DNA from: Mycoplasmatota bacterium
Lineage (GTDB): Bacteria > Bacillota_I > Bacilli_A > Izemoplasmatales > Izemoplasmataceae
Assembly (NCBI GenBank): GCA_030641535.1
Contig: DAOWHG010000080.1
Span: 1 to 7,510, forward strand
Direction: 5' to 3'
Length of the DNA: 7,510 nucleotides
This document shows positions 5,805-7,510 of this stretch, one piece after another. The notes below the pieces were generated by a model. That model was not told where the DNA came from. It did no database searches and worked only from the letters and a program-made list of their open reading frames with translations. The first letter of the stretch is position 1. The number at the start of each line of letters is the position of its first letter. The position numbers and the translations under genes are program-made.

Positions 5805-7510
5805 ATGAATTTACGAGTTGGAATTGATATTGGAAGTACTACAATTAAGGCAGTCGTAATAAATGAACACGACGAAATTCTTTTTAAGACATATTTACGA
5901 CACAAAAGCAGTATAACTACATCTTTAATTAACTTGTTAAGAGATATTGAAACATCTTTTAATGGCAAAAAGATGTTTTTTAATTTTACTGGAAGTGCAA
6001 GTATGTTTTTAGCTGAAGGATTAAAAAGACAATTTACACAAGAAGTAATTAGTGCCACAGAAGCTTTAAGACATGAAGGTGGAGATTTTGATGTTTGTAT
6101 AGAATTAGGTGGAGAAGATGCTAAAATAATCTTCTTTGATGGAAATAACGTTGAACAAAGAATGAATGGAACATGCGCAGGAGGAACTGGTGCATTTATT
6201 GATCAAATGGCTACATTACTGGATGTAGAAACTCCTGAAGTTAATGAACTTGCTAAAAATTATAAAAAAATATATCCGATTGCTTCAAGATGTGGAGTAT
6301 TCGCAAAAAGCGATATTCAGCCTTTGTTAAACCAAGGAGCTACTCATGAAGATATCGCAATAAGTATTTATCAAGCAATTGTTAATCAAACAATTGCCGG
6401 ACTAAGTCAAGGTAGAAAAATTAGAGGTCGTGTAGCTTTTTTAGGTGGTCCTCTTACTTTTGCAAGTGAATTAAGAAAGAGATTCATTGAATTTCTTGAT
6501 TTGAAAGATGTATTTATTCCTGAAAATGGAGAAGTGTTTGTAGCTTACGGAGCTGCACTTGTAGCTGATGAATCATCTTCAACAGTTGAAGAATTAATTG
6601 AGTGTGTAATTAAATATGATAAGGTTGATAGAAGAAATCAAAAAAAGACATTAAAGCCTCTTTTTGAAACAAAAAAAGACTTTGATGATTTTGTAGATCG
6701 TCATAATCAAGCTCATGTTGATCAAGTTGATATTTCTAAATACAATGGGAATGCCTTTTTAGGAATTGATGCGGGTAGTACTACTACTAAATTAGTTTTA
6801 ATAAATGAAGATAATGAAATACTTTATAGTTTTTATTCTCATAATAAGGGTAATCCTGTCGATATGGTAAAAAAATCACTTTACGAAATATATGAATTAA
6901 CAAAAGATCGTATTACTATTAAATCAGCTTATTCGACTGGATATGGAGAACAACTTATTAAGAATGCCTTTAATTTAGATGATGGAGAAGTAGAGACAAT
7001 ATGTCATTATAAAGCCGCTAAGTACTTCTTACCTGAAGTAGAATTTATCATTGATATAGGTGGTCAAGATATGAAATGTTTCAAAGTTGAGAATGGTGTA
7101 ATCACAACAATTATTCTTAATGAAGCCTGTAGTTCAGGATGCGGATCGTTCATTGAAACATTTTCAACATCTCTAGGACATACTATTGAAGACTTCGCAG
7201 AACTTGCATTAAAATCTAATCAACCTGTTGATTTAGGAAGTAGATGTACAGTATTTATGAATAGCGGAGTAAAACAAGCACAAGCTGAAGGTGCATCAAC
7301 TGCGGATATATCAGCTGGTCTTGCCTATAGTGTTGTGAAAAATGCTCTATACAAAGTAATAAGAGCAGTTGATATAAAAGAAGAGTTTGGTGAAAAAATC
7401 ATTGTTCAAGGTGGTACATTTTATAATAATGGAATTTTAAGAGCTTTTGAACAAGAAATAGATACATTAGTTATTAGACCAAATATTGCAGGTTTAATGG
7501 GAGCTTATGG
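5805..7510 (+). CDS. Large BadF/HgdC-type 2-hydroxyacyl-CoA dehydratase activase, two ATPase modules (3' end missing)
   Basis: An ATP-driven iron-sulfur protein family that passes an electron to 2-hydroxyacyl-CoA or benzoyl-CoA-type dehydratases/reductases. 568 residues are visible and the frame is open to the right edge. Module 1 has the ASKHA nucleotide motif VGIDIGSTTIK (5-15), ELGGEDAK, NGTCAGGTGAFID with C124, and SRCGVFAKSD with C163. Module 2 repeats the plan: LGIDAGSTTTK (about 319-329), DIGGQDMK, NEACSSGCGSFIE with C442 and C446, and SRCTVFMNSG with C481. In HgdC the two equivalent cysteines of each subunit hold one [4Fe-4S] cluster across a dimer. Double activase modules like this begin the roughly 1,400-residue proteins that continue into a DUF2229/HgdB-like dehydratase part, which would lie outside the window. 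The ATG has AAGGGTG at 5791-5797 as ribosome site, and an in-frame TGA at 5796 excludes an earlier start. The true substrate of these large forms is not established. Confidence 0.93.
   Translation, partial: MNLRVGIDIGSTTIKAVVINEHDEILFKTYLRHKSSITTSLINLLRDIETSFNGKKMFFNFTGSASMFLAEGLKRQFTQEVISATEALRHEGGDFDVCIELGGEDAKIIFFDGNNVEQRMNGTCAGGTGAFIDQMATLLDVETPEVNELAKNYKKIYPIASRCGVFAKSDIQPLLNQGATHEDIAISIYQAIVNQTIAGLSQGRKIRGRVAFLGGPLTFASELRKRFIEFLDLKDVFIPENGEVFVAYGAALVADESSSTVEELIECVIKYDKVDRRNQKKTLKPLFETKKDFDDFVDRHNQAHVDQVDISKYNGNAFLGIDAGSTTTKLVLINEDNEILYSFYSHNKGNPVDMVKKSLYEIYELTKDRITIKSAYSTGYGEQLIKNAFNLDDGEVETICHYKAAKYFLPEVEFIIDIGGQDMKCFKVENGVITTIILNEACSSGCGSFIETFSTSLGHTIEDFAELALKSNQPVDLGSRCTVFMNSGVKQAQAEGASTADISAGLAYSVVKNALYKVIRAVDIKEEFGEKIIVQGGTFYNNGILRAFEQEIDTLVIRPNIAGLMGAY

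Noticed and set aside
5744..6058. A 104-codon - strand open frame opposite the start of the activase
   Set aside because: It overlaps unmistakable activase coding sequence (GIDIGSTT and following) and lacks any recognisable domain.
1..7510. A reassigned UGA=Trp code, suggested by the A+T-rich, mollicute-like composition
   Set aside because: All Trp codons inspected are TGG and no gene contains an in-frame TGA, so the standard bacterial code explains the window.

Overview
This is a low-GC window, strongly A+T-rich even inside genes. It holds six protein genes, two of them cut by the window edges. Strong AGGAGG-type ribosome sites, simple TTGACA/TATAAT-like promoters and a CcpA-type cre site point to the Firmicutes (Bacillota) or their wall-less relatives (Mycoplasmatota). 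Tryptophanase and an acyl-CoA dehydratase activase suggest an anaerobe that ferments amino acids. All five genes that end inside the window stop with TAA or TAG. Tryptophan is written TGG, and no gene carries an in-frame TGA, so nothing demands a reassigned UGA code. I cannot name the genus.

Left block (3-2563, + strand): the end of ruvB (Holliday-junction helicase), queA (tRNA queuosine synthesis) and a cysteine-rich protein of unknown function. The three are tightly packed (TAATG overlap, then zero spacing) and look like one operon. A hairpin terminator follows at 2556-2584.

Middle block: tryptophanase (tnaA, - strand, 2596-3981) converges on the first operon. Its promoter lies at 4022-4050, with a perfect-consensus cre site inside the promoter. 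A divergent + strand gene (4135-4878) encodes a 7-TM-like membrane protein resembling the YwaF/TIGR02206 family. It ends in a second hairpin terminator at 4863-4894, shared with the next convergent gene.

Right block: a queuosine-precursor transporter (- strand, 4898-5590) with a strong promoter at 5657-5685. Its short leader holds a hairpin plus A-rich tail that resembles a class I preQ1 riboswitch running into the ribosome site. Divergent from it, a large BadF/HgdC-type activase starts at 5805 and runs off the right edge. It already shows two complete ATPase/iron-sulfur modules.

Two themes link the genes. QueA and the transporter form the ends of a queuosine salvage route (import of preQ1/preQ0, then conversion on tRNA). 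Tryptophanase and the activase fit amino-acid catabolism, with tryptophanase probably under carbon catabolite control. I see no phage, transposon, CRISPR or RNA-gene signal and no obviously new multi-gene system. The least explained item is the cysteine-rich protein after queA.
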